Positions 42,457 to 53,910 of a stretch of 64,000 nucleotides of DNA are shown one piece after another. Below the pieces are notes generated by a model. That model had not been told where the DNA came from and did no database searches. It saw only the letters and a program-made list of their open reading frames with translations. Source of the stretch: Ruixingdingia sedimenti. Lineage in GTDB: Bacteria; Pseudomonadota; Alphaproteobacteria; Rhodobacterales; Rhodobacteraceae. Position 1 is the first letter of the stretch, and each line of letters begins with the position of its first letter. A program made the translations under genes and the position numbers. The stretch is from the NCBI RefSeq assembly GCF_031432425.1, contig NZ_JAVKPH010000005.1:124001-188000 (forward strand). The letters are read 5' to 3'.

Positions 42457-44457
42457 TTGTTCAAGAAGATCCTGATCGCGAACCGGGGCGAAATCGCCTG
42501 CCGCGTCATCAAGACCGCCCGCAAGATGGGCATCCAGACCGTCGCGGTCTATTCCGACGCCGACCGCAACGCGCTGCATGTCCAGATGGCGGACGAGGCG
42601 GTGCATATCGGCCCGCCGCCCGCGAACCAGTCCTATATCGTCATCGACAAGATCATGGAGGCGATCCGCAAGACCGGGGCGGAGGCCGTGCACCCCGGCT
42701 ATGGTTTCCTGTCGGAAAACATGAACTTCGCCGCCGCGCTGGAAAAAGAGGGCGTGGTGTTCATCGGCCCGCCCTCGGGCGCGATCGAGGCGATGGGCGA
42801 CAAGATCACCTCGAAGAAACTGGCGCAGGAGGCGGGGGTTTCCACCGTTCCGGGCTATATGGGCCTGATCGCGGATGCCGACGAGGCGGTGAAGATTTCC
42901 GACCAGATCGGCTATCCGGTGATGATCAAGGCCAGCGCGGGCGGCGGCGGCAAGGGCATGCGCATCGCCTGGAATGCGCAGGAGGCGCGCGAGGGGTTCG
43001 AGTCGTCCAAGAACGAGGCCGCCAACAGCTTCGGCGACGACCGGATCTTCATCGAGAAATTCGTGACGCAACCGCGCCATATCGAGATCCAGGTGCTGGC
43101 CGACAAGCACGGCAACACCGTCTATCTGCACGAACGCGAATGCTCGATCCAGCGCCGCAACCAGAAGGTCATCGAAGAAGCGCCCTCGCCGTTTCTGGAT
43201 GAGGCGACGCGCAAGGCGATGGGCGAACAGGCCTGCGCGCTGGCGCGGGCGGTGGGCTATACCAGCGCGGGCACGGTGGAATTCATCGTGGACGGCGACC
43301 GGAACTTCTACTTTCTGGAAATGAACACCCGGTTGCAGGTGGAACATCCCGTCACCGAACTGATCACCGGCGTCGATCTGGTGGAACAGATGATCCGCGT
43401 CGCGGCGGGCGAAAAGCTGCCCTTCGCGCAGGCCGATCTGAAGATCAACGGTTGGGCGATGGAAAGCCGCCTTTACGCCGAAGACCCCTACCGGAACTTC
43501 CTGCCCTCCATCGGCCGCCTGACCCGCTATCGCCCGCCGGTCGAGGGCAAGACCGATGGCGGCATCGTGCGCAACGATACCGGCGTCTATGAGGGCGGCG
43601 AGATCAGCATGTACTACGACCCGATGATCGCCAAGCTCTGCACCTGGGGGCCGACGCGGGCCGATGCCATCGAGGAAATGCGGCTCGCGCTCGACACGTT
43701 CGAGGTCGAGGGGATCGGCCACAACCTGCCCTTCTGTTCGGCGGTGATGGATCACCCGCGCTTCGTGTCGGGCGCCATCACCACCGCCTTCATCGCCGAG
43801 GAATACCCCGAGGGCTTTGCCGGTGCGGCGCTGGATGCGGCGCTGCTGCGCCGGGTCGCGGCGGCGGCGGCGGCGATGAACCGGGTGGCGGAAATCCGGC
43901 GCACGCGGATTTCCGGCACGATGGACAACCACACCCGCCGGGTGGGCGACGACTGGGTGGTGACGGTGCAGGACGAGGCTTTCGCCGTCGCCATCGCCGC
44001 CGACCCGCAAGGATCCACCGTCACCTTCGAGGACGGCGAACAGATCCGCGTGGAAAGCGACTGGACCCCGGGCCAGCCGCTGGCGCGGATGACGGTGAAC
44101 GGCACGCCGCTGGTGATCAAGACCGGCAAGATCCCCATGGGCTTCCGCATGCGGCTGCGCGGGGCGGATCTGCGCGTGCTGGTGCAATCGCCCCGGCAGA
44201 AGGCGCTGTCCGCGCACATGCTGGAAAAGGTCGCCCCCGACACGTCGAAATTCCTGCTCTGCCCGATGCCCGGGCTGGTGGTGAAGATCAGCGTCGAGGA
44301 AGGGCAGGAGGTGCAGGAAGGCCAGGCGCTCGCCACCGTCGAGGCGATGAAGATGGAAAACATCCTCAAGGCCGAACGCAAGGGCGTGGTGAAGAAGATC
44401 AACGCCAGCGCCGGTGCCAGCCTGCGGGTGGACGATGTGATCATGGAGTTCGAGTGA
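42457..44457 (+). CDS. pccA: Propionyl-CoA carboxylase alpha chain (biotin carboxylase/BCCP)
   Basis: A 666-residue biotin-dependent subunit. N-terminal biotin carboxylase (ATP-grasp) has KASAGGGGKGMRIAW and the ECSIQRRNQK strand; the C-terminal biotin carrier domain has the biotinylation motif EAMKMEN with Lys near 631. The start is TTG at 42457 (FKKILIANRGEIACRVIK follows), with GAGGGAG upstream. PccA and PccB together make (S)-methylmalonyl-CoA from propionyl-CoA, bicarbonate and ATP. A membrane-protein gene follows two bases later. Confidence 0.95.
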   Translation: MFKKILIANRGEIACRVIKTARKMGIQTVAVYSDADRNALHVQMADEAVHIGPPPANQSYIVIDKIMEAIRKTGAEAVHPGYGFLSENMNFAAALEKEGVVFIGPPSGAIEAMGDKITSKKLAQEAGVSTVPGYMGLIADADEAVKISDQIGYPVMIKASAGGGGKGMRIAWNAQEAREGFESSKNEAANSFGDDRIFIEKFVTQPRHIEIQVLADKHGNTVYLHERECSIQRRNQKVIEEAPSPFLDEATRKAMGEQACALARAVGYTSAGTVEFIVDGDRNFYFLEMNTRLQVEHPVTELITGVDLVEQMIRVAAGEKLPFAQADLKINGWAMESRLYAEDPYRNFLPSIGRLTRYRPPVEGKTDGGIVRNDTGVYEGGEISMYYDPMIAKLCTWGPTRADAIEEMRLALDTFEVEGIGHNLPFCSAVMDHPRFVSGAITTAFIAEEYPEGFAGAALDAALLRRVAAAAAAMNRVAEIRRTRISGTMDNHTRRVGDDWVVTVQDEAFAVAIAADPQGSTVTFEDGEQIRVESDWTPGQPLARMTVNGTPLVIKTGKIPMGFRMRLRGADLRVLVQSPRQKALSAHMLEKVAPDTSKFLLCPMPGLVVKISVEEGQEVQEGQALATVEAMKMENILKAERKGVVKKINASAGASLRVDDVIMEFE

Positions 44458-44458
44458 G

Positions 44459-44860
44459 ATGCGATCGGCGCGGCGGTATCTGGGCGTGCTCGGTGCTCTC
44501 GCTGCCGGTTTCCTCACATGGTTCCTGCTGGAGGTTCTCTATGTCATGACCCTTGGCCGGGTTATCCCGCTGACAGGCATCCCCACCCCCGGCGGCGCAC
44601 CGGTCTGGATCCATGTGCTGAACACCGGCGTGAAGGGCGCCTGGGCCGCGCTGGCCTATGGCCTCGTCATGCGGCTGGTGTTCGGCCGGGTGCGGTGGCT
44701 GCGGGTGGCGCTGCTGTGGCTCGTGGGTCTGGCCAGCGCGGCGGCCCTGGGCGGGATGGCCGCGTCCGGCACGATATCCCACGACGCGGGCCTTCTGGTC
44801 GCCCTCGCGGGTTACGGGCTGATCGGCATGGTGATCGCGCGCGACTGGGTGTCCCGATGA
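44459..44860 (+). CDS. Uncharacterised four-helix membrane protein
   Basis: A 133-residue protein beginning one base after the pccA stop, with four hydrophobic segments (about 6-30, 45-68, 80-100, 108-128). I recognise no family. The tight junction with pccA suggests co-transcription. An unusual GTGAGATG junction spans the pccA stop and this start. Confidence 0.55.
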   Translation: MRSARRYLGVLGALAAGFLTWFLLEVLYVMTLGRVIPLTGIPTPGGAPVWIHVLNTGVKGAWAALAYGLVMRLVFGRVRWLRVALLWLVGLASAAALGGMAASGTISHDAGLLVALAGYGLIGMVIARDWVSR

Positions 44861-44964
44861 GCTTGCGGGTCGGTCGGATACCGCCTTGGCGGGGAGGATG
44901 GGCAGGATTGCCCACCCTGCGGCCCGGTGAGGTGGGCGATCCCGCCCTTCATCCAGCCAAACCC

Positions 44965-45429
44965 CTACCGCCCCGAGGGCCGCTGTTCCAGCATCTCCTG
45001 CCGGCGCAGGGGGAACTTGTCGATGGCGCGGGTGATCTCGCGCGCGTCCCAGGGCAGGGGCTTGCGCAGCATCGCCTTGCCGTCCTTGTCCATCAGCACC
45101 AGCGAAAAGCCGCGCGGGCGCAGCGCCTGGCGCACGGGCGTGCGGGCGGCGGGGTCGGTATCCACGATCACCACCACGTCGCGCTCGATCAGCCCCGCCG
45201 GATCCGCCGCCAGCAGCTTCATCTGTTGCAGGAACAGCGGATCCTGCGGGCTGTCGGCGAAGACGACGATGGGCCGGCTGATCCAGTGGAAGGATTCCAG
45301 ATCCACCCCCGCCGCCTCGACCGGCGCCCAGGGGGCGGGGACGGCGGCGGGATCTGCGGGTGCTGCGGCTTGGGCCAGCGCCGCAAGGGGCAGCAGCATG
45401 GCAAGGATCAGGCTGATGGCTGGCTTCAT
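44965..45429 (-). CDS. Secreted DUF4174 protein
   Basis: A 154-residue product with a signal peptide (about 1-22) and a DUF4174 thioredoxin-like domain (about 45-150): FHWISRPIVVFADSP, VVVIVDTDPAARTP and SLVLMDKDGK. It has no CxxC. It faces the pcc-side membrane gene; two short stems (CCGCC/GGCGG at 44881-44892 and TGGGCA/TGCCCA at 44899-44914) separate the convergent genes. The function is not established. Confidence 0.8.
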   Translation of the reverse strand: MKPAISLILAMLLPLAALAQAAAPADPAAVPAPWAPVEAAGVDLESFHWISRPIVVFADSPQDPLFLQQMKLLAADPAGLIERDVVVIVDTDPAARTPVRQALRPRGFSLVLMDKDGKAMLRKPLPWDAREITRAIDKFPLRRQEMLEQRPSGR

Positions 45430-45524
45430 GCGTCCTCCGGTTGCGCCTCATATAGGCGCATGGGGACGGAAAACAAAAGGGTAACGGCCCCGCCGCGTGC
45501 GGCGGTAGCGGAAGGACTGCAAGC

Positions 45525-47657
<2,133 letters not shown>

Positions 47658-47712
47658 GCTTGCCCGGCCCCGCGCCCTTTGCCCGGCGGTGGTGCGGGCG
47701 GAGGGCGCGGTG

Positions 47713-47840
47713 CCGGGGCGCTGCCCCGGACCCCGGAGTACTTTTGAAAAGATGAAGCCACGGTGCGTGCTCTTTCCGGAAGGGCACGCCCCTGTTCATT
47801 TTCTGTCCCTGAATATCCCCGCCGGAGGCTCCCGCGCTCT
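47713..47840 (+). repeat. Dispersed intergenic repeat family 2, copy A
   Basis: Begins with a CCGGGGC/GCCCCGG hairpin, then a GGAGTACTTTTG...GATGAAG arm and a later TTCATTTTCTGTCC...AATATCCCC arm, ending CGCCGGAGGCTCCCGC. Related copies are at 60064-60160 (inverted) and 63440-63620. It follows the mutase gene. Confidence 0.7.
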
Positions 47841-47928
47841 GCACCGAACCAGAGGCCGGGCATGGTCCCTTTGCAGTCGCGGAAACTTCCGGCCTGACAG
47901 CATCGCGCCGAGGCCCTATGCTGGCGCC

Positions 47929-48612
47929 ATGTCGATCTGGACCCGCATCGCCCAAGCCCTCGCGGCCCTCGCCAATGGCGAGGGCCTTGCCGCCGTGTTC
48001 GACCGCCTGCGCACGCCGCCGGAACGGTCCGTCGCCTTCACCATCGCGGTGATCGGCCTCGGCGCCAAGATGGCCAAGGCCGACGGGCTGGTCACGCGCG
48101 ACGAGGTGACGGCCTTCCGCCAGGTATTCGCCATCCCGCCGGGGGAGGAGGCGAACGCCGCGCGCGTCTTCAACCTCGCCCGGCAGGATGTGGCGGGGTT
48201 CGACCATTACGCGGCCAAGATCGCGCGCATGTTCGCGGGCGATCCGCAGATGCTGGCCGACCTGATGGAGGGGCTGTTCCACATCGCGGTGGCGGATGGC
48301 GACTATCACGAGGCGGAGGATATCTTCCTGTCCCGCGTCGCCGCGATCTTCGGCATCGGGCAGGCACAGTTCCGCGCGCTCCGGGCGCGGTTCGTGCCGG
48401 GTGCGCCGCGCGATCCCCATGACGTTCTGGGCGTGCCCCCTGGCGCGCCGCTGGCCGAAATCCGCATCGCCTGGCGGCAGGCGGTGCGCGACAACCACCC
48501 CGACCGCATGGTCGCCCGCGGCGTGCCGCCCGAGGCGCTGCGGCTGGCCGAACGCCGCCTGGTCGACATCAACGCGGCGTGGGAGGAAATCAGCCGCGCC
48601 CGGGCGGCCTGA
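47929..48612 (+). CDS. DjlA-like TerB/J-domain protein
   Basis: A 227-residue co-chaperone-like protein. Residues about 25-155 form a TerB/DjlA-type helical domain (AKMAKADGLVTRDEVTAF, AVADGDYHEAEDIFL); residues about 160-225 form a J domain with the HPD motif in NHPDRM. No N-terminal membrane helix is evident, unlike classical DjlA. It overlaps the next gene by TGATG. Confidence 0.85.
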   Translation: MSIWTRIAQALAALANGEGLAAVFDRLRTPPERSVAFTIAVIGLGAKMAKADGLVTRDEVTAFRQVFAIPPGEEANAARVFNLARQDVAGFDHYAAKIARMFAGDPQMLADLMEGLFHIAVADGDYHEAEDIFLSRVAAIFGIGQAQFRALRARFVPGAPRDPHDVLGVPPGAPLAEIRIAWRQAVRDNHPDRMVARGVPPEALRLAERRLVDINAAWEEISRARAA

Positions 48613-49658
48613 TGCCTGCGATGTTCCGCCTCGCAACCTACAATGTCGAATGGTTCAACGCGCTCTTCGACGACAACGGCCAGCTTTTGCCGGATGACGC
48701 CCCGGGCGGGCGCCACGGCGTCAGCCGCGCCCGGCAGGTGGCGGCGCTGGCGCGGGTCTTTGCCGCCATCGACGCCGACGCCGTGCTGGTGGTCGAGGCC
48801 CCGAACGAGGGCCGCCGCCGGTCCACCGTGCGGGCGCTGGAAAACTTCGCCGCCGCCTTCGGCCTGCGCACCCGCAGCGCGCTGATGGGCTTCGCCTCGG
48901 AAACCGAACAGGAACTCGCGCTGCTTTACGACCCCGGCCGGGTGGCGGCGGTCCACGACCCGCAGGGCCCGGCCCGCGGCCGGCGCGGGCAGGACCGCGC
49001 GCCGCGGTTCGACGGCGTGTTCCGCATCGACCTGAATGCCGACGGGCAGGTGGATCACGTGCGCTTCGCCCGCCCGCCGCTGGAACTGGTGCTGCGGCCT
49101 GCGGGGGGCGGGCAGGCGTTGCGGCTGATCGGGGTGCATCTGAAATCCAAGGCCCCCCACGGCGCGCGCAATCCCGAGGCGGCGCATGCCATCGCGCTGG
49201 CCAACCGCCGCAAGCAACTGGCGCAATGCCTGTGGCTGCGCGCGCGGGTCGAGGATCATCTGGCCGCGGGCGACAGCCTGATCGTTCTGGGCGACCTGAA
49301 CGACGGTCCGGGGCTGGACGAATACGAGAACGGCTTCGGCCAGTCGGGGGTGGAGGTGGTGATGGGCCTCGACGCCGCGCCCGCATTGCGCCTGCACGAC
49401 CCGAACGCGCGCCGCGCGCTGCACCATCCGCTGGCCGCCGCGCCGACCAGTTCGCGGTTCTGGCTGGCCGAGGAGGGGCGGTATCTGTCGGCGCTGCTCG
49501 ATTACATCATGGTGTCGCCCGACCTTTGCGCGCGGGATCCGCGCTGGCGCATCTGGCATCCGTTCGAGGATCCGCAGTGCTGGGAGGATGCGGGCCTGCG
49601 CGATGCGCTGCTGGCGGCGTCGGATCACTTCCCGGTGACGCTCGATCTGGCGCTTTGA
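48612..49658 (+). CDS. Endonuclease/exonuclease/phosphatase-family protein
   Basis: A 348-residue metal-dependent phosphoesterase: LATYNVEWFN at the N-terminus, VVEAPNE, GVHLKSKAP, VLGDLNDGPGLDEY and a C-terminal SDHFPVTLDL provide the catalytic Asn, Glu, His/Lys and Asp-His residues. It has no signal peptide. It is translationally coupled to the DjlA-like gene. The substrate (nucleic acid, inositol phosphate or lipid) is unknown. Confidence 0.85.
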   Translation: MPAMFRLATYNVEWFNALFDDNGQLLPDDAPGGRHGVSRARQVAALARVFAAIDADAVLVVEAPNEGRRRSTVRALENFAAAFGLRTRSALMGFASETEQELALLYDPGRVAAVHDPQGPARGRRGQDRAPRFDGVFRIDLNADGQVDHVRFARPPLELVLRPAGGGQALRLIGVHLKSKAPHGARNPEAAHAIALANRRKQLAQCLWLRARVEDHLAAGDSLIVLGDLNDGPGLDEYENGFGQSGVEVVMGLDAAPALRLHDPNARRALHHPLAAAPTSSRFWLAEEGRYLSALLDYIMVSPDLCARDPRWRIWHPFEDPQCWEDAGLRDALLAASDHFPVTLDLAL

Positions 49659-49688
49659 CCCTGCCGGGGGATGGGGTAGGGTCGGGCC

Positions 49689-50051
49689 ATGCGACGCCTG
49701 ATCCTTGCCCTTTGCCTTGCCCTTGCCGCCGGCCCGCTGGCCGCGCAGACCGGGGCGCCTGAAGACGCCCCCAAGGACGGCGGCGACCTGCGCGAAGGCG
49801 CCGACCTGCTGGAGGAAGGCGCGCGCCGCCTGCTGCGGGGGCTTTTGTCGGAAATGGAACCGGCGCTGGACGAGATGGGCCGCGCCTTCACCGAAATGCG
49901 CCCGGTGCTGGAGGATCTGGCCGAAATGATCGGCGACATCCGCAATTATCACGCGCCGGAAAAGCTGCCGAACGGCGATATCATCCTGCGCCGCAAGATG
50001 CCGGAACCGGCGCTGCCCGATCTGCCCGAAGGCGAAGAGATCGAGATCTAG
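49689..50051 (+). CDS. Small secreted helical protein of unknown function
   Basis: A 120-residue product with a signal peptide (cleavage after PLAAQ near 20) and a helical acidic body (LREGADLLEEGARRLLRGLL) ending in LPNGDIILRRKMP and an acidic tail. Proteins of this kind are widespread in Rhodobacterales, as I recall, but not characterised. It is followed by a bidirectional hairpin. Confidence 0.7.
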   Translation: MRRLILALCLALAAGPLAAQTGAPEDAPKDGGDLREGADLLEEGARRLLRGLLSEMEPALDEMGRAFTEMRPVLEDLAEMIGDIRNYHAPEKLPNGDIILRRKMPEPALPDLPEGEEIEI

Positions 50052-50053
50052 GG

Positions 50054-50073
50054 GGATCGGCGAAGGCCGATCC
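50054..50073. terminator. Bidirectional hairpin between convergent genes
   Basis: Perfect 8-bp stem GGATCGGC/GCCGATCC with loop GAAG, between the secreted helical protein gene and ppx. There is no T-run. Confidence 0.5.
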
Positions 50074-50083
50074 GGGCCCGCCC

Positions 50084-51628
50084 TCAGCCCGCGTCCAGCA
50101 CATCCGCCGTGGCCCGCATCGCCTGCACGAAGGCGGCGAAGCGGGCCTGTGCCACCTCGCCGAACAGGTCGCGCCCGCGTTTCGTCAGGGCCAGCGTGAT
50201 CACCCGCTTTTTCGGCTGCCAGCGCAACTGCCCCGCGCTTTCGGGATCGGCAAAGGCGAACATCGCGCCGAAGCGCATGGCCTTGCCCAGAACCTCGGCC
50301 TCGCGCAACTGGTCTTCGGACAGCAGGCGCAACAGCGGCTCGAACCGGGTGCCCGCGCGGTTGTTCTTGTAGCGGTGCAGCAGCGCCAGCCCCAGGAACA
50401 CCCGCCCCGCATGGTCGAGCCCGCCGAGATTCGCGCGCGTGGCGTTGTCGAAACAGACCTCGGCGCGATAGTCGGGATGCGCGCGCCATGTGGTGTCGTG
50501 CAGCAGGCAGGCGGCCTTGACCAGCCGCAGCCGTTCGTCCGGCAGGCCCTTGAACAGCGGCAGGAGGAAATGGAACAGCCGCTTGCCGAAGCCCGGCATG
50601 CGCGCCTGCGTCACCTCTGCCATGCGCGCGGCCTCCAGCAGCGGATCGCGCGCGCGCAGGCGTTCGGGCATCTGTTCGTACAAAAGCCCCTCGCGGATGC
50701 CATAGGCCGACACGTCGATTTCGCGCGGCTTCAGCACGCGGATCATTTCCGCCAGCACCTCGCAGGCCAGCGGCAAAAGCTCGATCCGTTCGGCGGAAAC
50801 GCCGATGCGCGCGCGCAGGGTGGGCAGGTCGGTCCGGGCGATCCAGTCCACCGTTTCCAGCACCGATTGCGGCGTCATGCGGTATTCGTGCAGCACCGTC
50901 AGCGGATAGGCGCGCCGTTCCATGTCGAGCCGCGCGAACACCCGCCACGATCCGCCGACAAGGTAGATCCGCGCGCCCTCGGTTTGCAGATCCGCCCGCA
51001 CGGGCTTGAGCGCCGCGGCCACATGCGCCGCGCGTTCCTTCGCCCCGCCGCGAAGCTGCTGCAACCGGAAGGGGCCGAGCTGCGTCGATACCCGCCGCCC
51101 GACCTTGCCCTTGCCGATGCGCGCCAGTTCCATCGAGTTGCCGCCGATGTCGCAGACGATCCCTTCGGCCCCCGGCCAGCCGAGCAGGACGCCCTGCGCC
51201 GACAGCCGCGCCTCTTCGGCGCCGTCGATGACCCAAAGGCGCAGGCCGGTTTCGCGAAACACCTGATCGCGGAATTCGGGGCCGTCGGCGGCCTCGCGCA
51301 CCGCGGCCGTCGCCACCACGGTCAGCGGGCCGATCGCCATGTCCTCGGCCAGCAGGGCGAAACGGCGCAGCGCCGACAGCGCGCGGGCGCGGCCCTCGGG
51401 GTTCAGCCGCCCGGTTTCGGCCAGCCCCTTGCCCAGACCCGCCATCACCTTTTCGTTGTAGAAATAGGCCGGGCTGCGCGCCGCCCCGTCGAACACCACC
51501 ATGCGGACAGAGTTGGACCCCACATCCACCACCCCCACCCGGGCCAAAGCACGGGCCGAGGGGTCTTCGAACAGGGGGCGGCCGAAAGGGCCGGCGTCGT
51601 CGGGTGCCGGGGGCTGGATCTCGTTCAT
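50084..51628 (-). CDS. ppx: Exopolyphosphatase (Ppx/GppA family)
   Basis: A 514-residue phosphatase that hydrolyses polyphosphate or pppGpp. The N-terminal ASKHA fold has GVVDVGSNSVRMVVFD, ATAAVREAADGPEF and VCDIGGNSMEL; the C-terminal part has an HD-like helical domain (LLHDTTWRAHPDYR). It follows ppk by 83 bp on the same strand, the common ppk-ppx arrangement, so polyphosphate is the likely substrate. Confidence 0.92.
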   Translation of the reverse strand: MNEIQPPAPDDAGPFGRPLFEDPSARALARVGVVDVGSNSVRMVVFDGAARSPAYFYNEKVMAGLGKGLAETGRLNPEGRARALSALRRFALLAEDMAIGPLTVVATAAVREAADGPEFRDQVFRETGLRLWVIDGAEEARLSAQGVLLGWPGAEGIVCDIGGNSMELARIGKGKVGRRVSTQLGPFRLQQLRGGAKERAAHVAAALKPVRADLQTEGARIYLVGGSWRVFARLDMERRAYPLTVLHEYRMTPQSVLETVDWIARTDLPTLRARIGVSAERIELLPLACEVLAEMIRVLKPREIDVSAYGIREGLLYEQMPERLRARDPLLEAARMAEVTQARMPGFGKRLFHFLLPLFKGLPDERLRLVKAACLLHDTTWRAHPDYRAEVCFDNATRANLGGLDHAGRVFLGLALLHRYKNNRAGTRFEPLLRLLSEDQLREAEVLGKAMRFGAMFAFADPESAGQLRWQPKKRVITLALTKRGRDLFGEVAQARFAAFVQAMRATADVLDAG

Positions 51629-51711
51629 CCGCGGTCTCCATCTGCGACGGTTGGCGCGACGATGCCGATGCCGCCCCGCGGCGTCAATCCTTTGCGGGCG
51701 CGGCGGTGCGA

Positions 51712-53883
51712 TCAGCCGCGGCTGTGGGCAAGCCGCGGCACATCCGCCGCCCCCGCCCGCCCGCGGCCCGACAGCGACGGGTTTTCCATGAAAAAGCGGT
51801 GGCAGGAAAACAGATCGCCGTCCTTCGCGGCCAGATTGCGGGCATAGCTGCCATCGGGGGCGAGGATCCAGCTTTGCGCCTCGTCCGCCATGTTGGCGGC
51901 CATGATCTGGTTGGTGATCTGCGCCTTGACGGTGGGGTTGCGCACCTCGACCAGCGTTTCCACCCGGCGCAGCAGGTTCCGCCCCATCCAGTCGGCAGAG
52001 GACATGAACACCCGCGCATGGGCAGAGGGCAGCGCATGGCCGTTGCCGAAACAGACGATGCGGCTGTGTTCCAGAAACCGCCCGACGACGGATTTCACCC
52101 GGATGGTTTCCGACAGCCCCTTGATGCCGGGGCGCAGGCCGCAGACGCCGCGGATGACGAGGCTGATCTTCACCCCGGCCTGACTGGCGGCATAAAGGGC
52201 GTCGATCACCTCGGGTTCGATCAGGCTGTTCATCTTGGCCCAGATCTCCGCCGGCCGCCCGGCGCGGGCGTTGTCGGCCTCGGCCCCGATCAGGTCCAGC
52301 AGGCGGGATTTCAGGTCGATGGGGCTGATGGCGAGGTTTTCCAGCCCCTCGGGCTGCGCATAGCCCGACAGGTAGTTGAACACCTTGGTCGCATCGCGCC
52401 CCAGGGCCGGGTCGCAGGTGAACAGCGACAGGTCGGTATAGATGCGCGCGGTGATCGGGTGATAGTTGCCGGTGCCGAAATGGCTGTAGGTGACAAGGTT
52501 CTCGCCCTCGCGCCGGACCACGACCGACATCTTGGCATGGGTCTTGTAGCGCATGAAGCCGTAGACGACATGGGCGCCCGCGCGTTCCAGCCGGCGGGAC
52601 TGGCGGATGTTCGCGGCCTCGTCGAAGCGGGCCTTGAGTTCGACCAGCGCGGTGACGGATTTCCCGCCCTCCGCCGCCTCGCACAGCGCATCGACGATGG
52701 GGCTGTCGTGCGAGGTCCGGTAGAGCGTCTGCTTGATCGCCAGCACATTGGGGTCGCGCGCCGCCTGTTGCAGGAAGCGGATCACCATGTCGAAGGTCTC
52801 GTAGGGGTGATGCAGCAGCATGTCCTTCTGCCGGATCGCGGCGAAGATGTCGCCGTCGTGGTCCGTCACCCGTTCGGGCACGCGCGGGGTGAAGGGCGGC
52901 CACAGAAGGTCGCGCCGGTCGATCACCAGTTCCTTCAGGTCGGCCACGCCCACCAGCCCGCGCACCTCGACCACCTCGTCGGGGGCGGCGTCGAGTTCGG
53001 CCATGATCAGCGCGCGCAGCCCCTCCGGCGCGCCGGCAGAGATCTTGAGCCGGATCACCTCGCCCCGCCGGCGGCGTTTCAGCGCGTGTTCGAACTCGCG
53101 CACCAGATCCTCGGCCTCGTCCTCGACCTCGATGTCGCTGTCGCGCAGCACGCGGAAGGTGCAGTGGCCGGTTTCCTCGTATCCCGGGAACAGGCTGCGC
53201 AGATGCAGCAACAGCATCTCTTCCATCGGCAGGACGCGGTATTCGCCTTCCTTGCCCGGCAGCACCACGAATCGCGCGATCTGCTGCGGGATGGGCAGGA
53301 TCGCGCGCAGCTTGCGCCGGTCGGCGATGCGTTCCAGTTCCAGCCCCAGACAGAAGCCGGTGTTGGGGATGAAGGGAAAGGGATGCGCCGGGTCGATGGC
53401 CAGCGGCGACAGCACCGGGAACACCTTGGCGACGAAATGTTCCTGCAGGAAGGCCCGGTCGCGCACCGTCAGCTTGGCGCGGCTGAGGATGGCGATCCCG
53501 GCATCCTCCATCTCGCGCTTCAGCTTGTTGAACACCTTCTGCTGCACCTGCATGAGGTTGCGCGCATCGGCGTTGATCAGCACCAGCTGTTCGGCGGGCG
53601 TGCGCCCGTCATCGGACAGCGTGCTCTTGTTCGCCCGCGCAAGTTCGCGCAGCCCGGCCACGCGGACGGTATAGAATTCGTCCAGGTTGGTGGCGGAAAT
53701 CGACAGGAACCGCAGCCGTTCCAGCAGCGGCACGCGGGGATTCGCCGCCTCGTCCAGCACCCGCCAGTTGAACGCGAGCCAGGACAGTTCCCGGTTGAAG
53801 AACCGCCGCGGGCCCCGGGTTTCGGAATCCGGCAGGGTCACGGGATCGGGAAAGGGGGCGGCAAGAAAATCGGCCTGGGTCAT
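51712..53883 (-). CDS. ppk: Polyphosphate kinase 1
   Basis: A 723-residue enzyme that forms polyphosphate from ATP through a phosphohistidine. FFNRELSWLAFNWRVLDEA is the classic N-terminus; the catalytic His lies in SHFGTGNYHPITARIYTDL. Full length for PPK1. It is upstream of ppx, with hdaA 27 bp further upstream on the same strand. Confidence 0.95.
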   Translation of the reverse strand: MTQADFLAAPFPDPVTLPDSETRGPRRFFNRELSWLAFNWRVLDEAANPRVPLLERLRFLSISATNLDEFYTVRVAGLRELARANKSTLSDDGRTPAEQLVLINADARNLMQVQQKVFNKLKREMEDAGIAILSRAKLTVRDRAFLQEHFVAKVFPVLSPLAIDPAHPFPFIPNTGFCLGLELERIADRRKLRAILPIPQQIARFVVLPGKEGEYRVLPMEEMLLLHLRSLFPGYEETGHCTFRVLRDSDIEVEDEAEDLVREFEHALKRRRRGEVIRLKISAGAPEGLRALIMAELDAAPDEVVEVRGLVGVADLKELVIDRRDLLWPPFTPRVPERVTDHDGDIFAAIRQKDMLLHHPYETFDMVIRFLQQAARDPNVLAIKQTLYRTSHDSPIVDALCEAAEGGKSVTALVELKARFDEAANIRQSRRLERAGAHVVYGFMRYKTHAKMSVVVRREGENLVTYSHFGTGNYHPITARIYTDLSLFTCDPALGRDATKVFNYLSGYAQPEGLENLAISPIDLKSRLLDLIGAEADNARAGRPAEIWAKMNSLIEPEVIDALYAASQAGVKISLVIRGVCGLRPGIKGLSETIRVKSVVGRFLEHSRIVCFGNGHALPSAHARVFMSSADWMGRNLLRRVETLVEVRNPTVKAQITNQIMAANMADEAQSWILAPDGSYARNLAAKDGDLFSCHRFFMENPSLSGRGRAGAADVPRLAHSRG

Positions 53884-53910
53884 AAGATCCCTACACTCCG
53901 GCTGGTGGCG

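Noticed and set aside
41768..42475. Possible gene overlapping the acidic-tailed protein stop
   Set aside because: It runs out of frame through a convincing lipoprotein gene and into pccA, and encodes only Pro/Arg/Ala-rich sequence.
44881..44914. Strong terminator between the pccA-linked membrane protein and the DUF4174 gene
   Set aside because: Stems are only 5 and 6 bp and there is no T-run, so I mention them only within the gene note.
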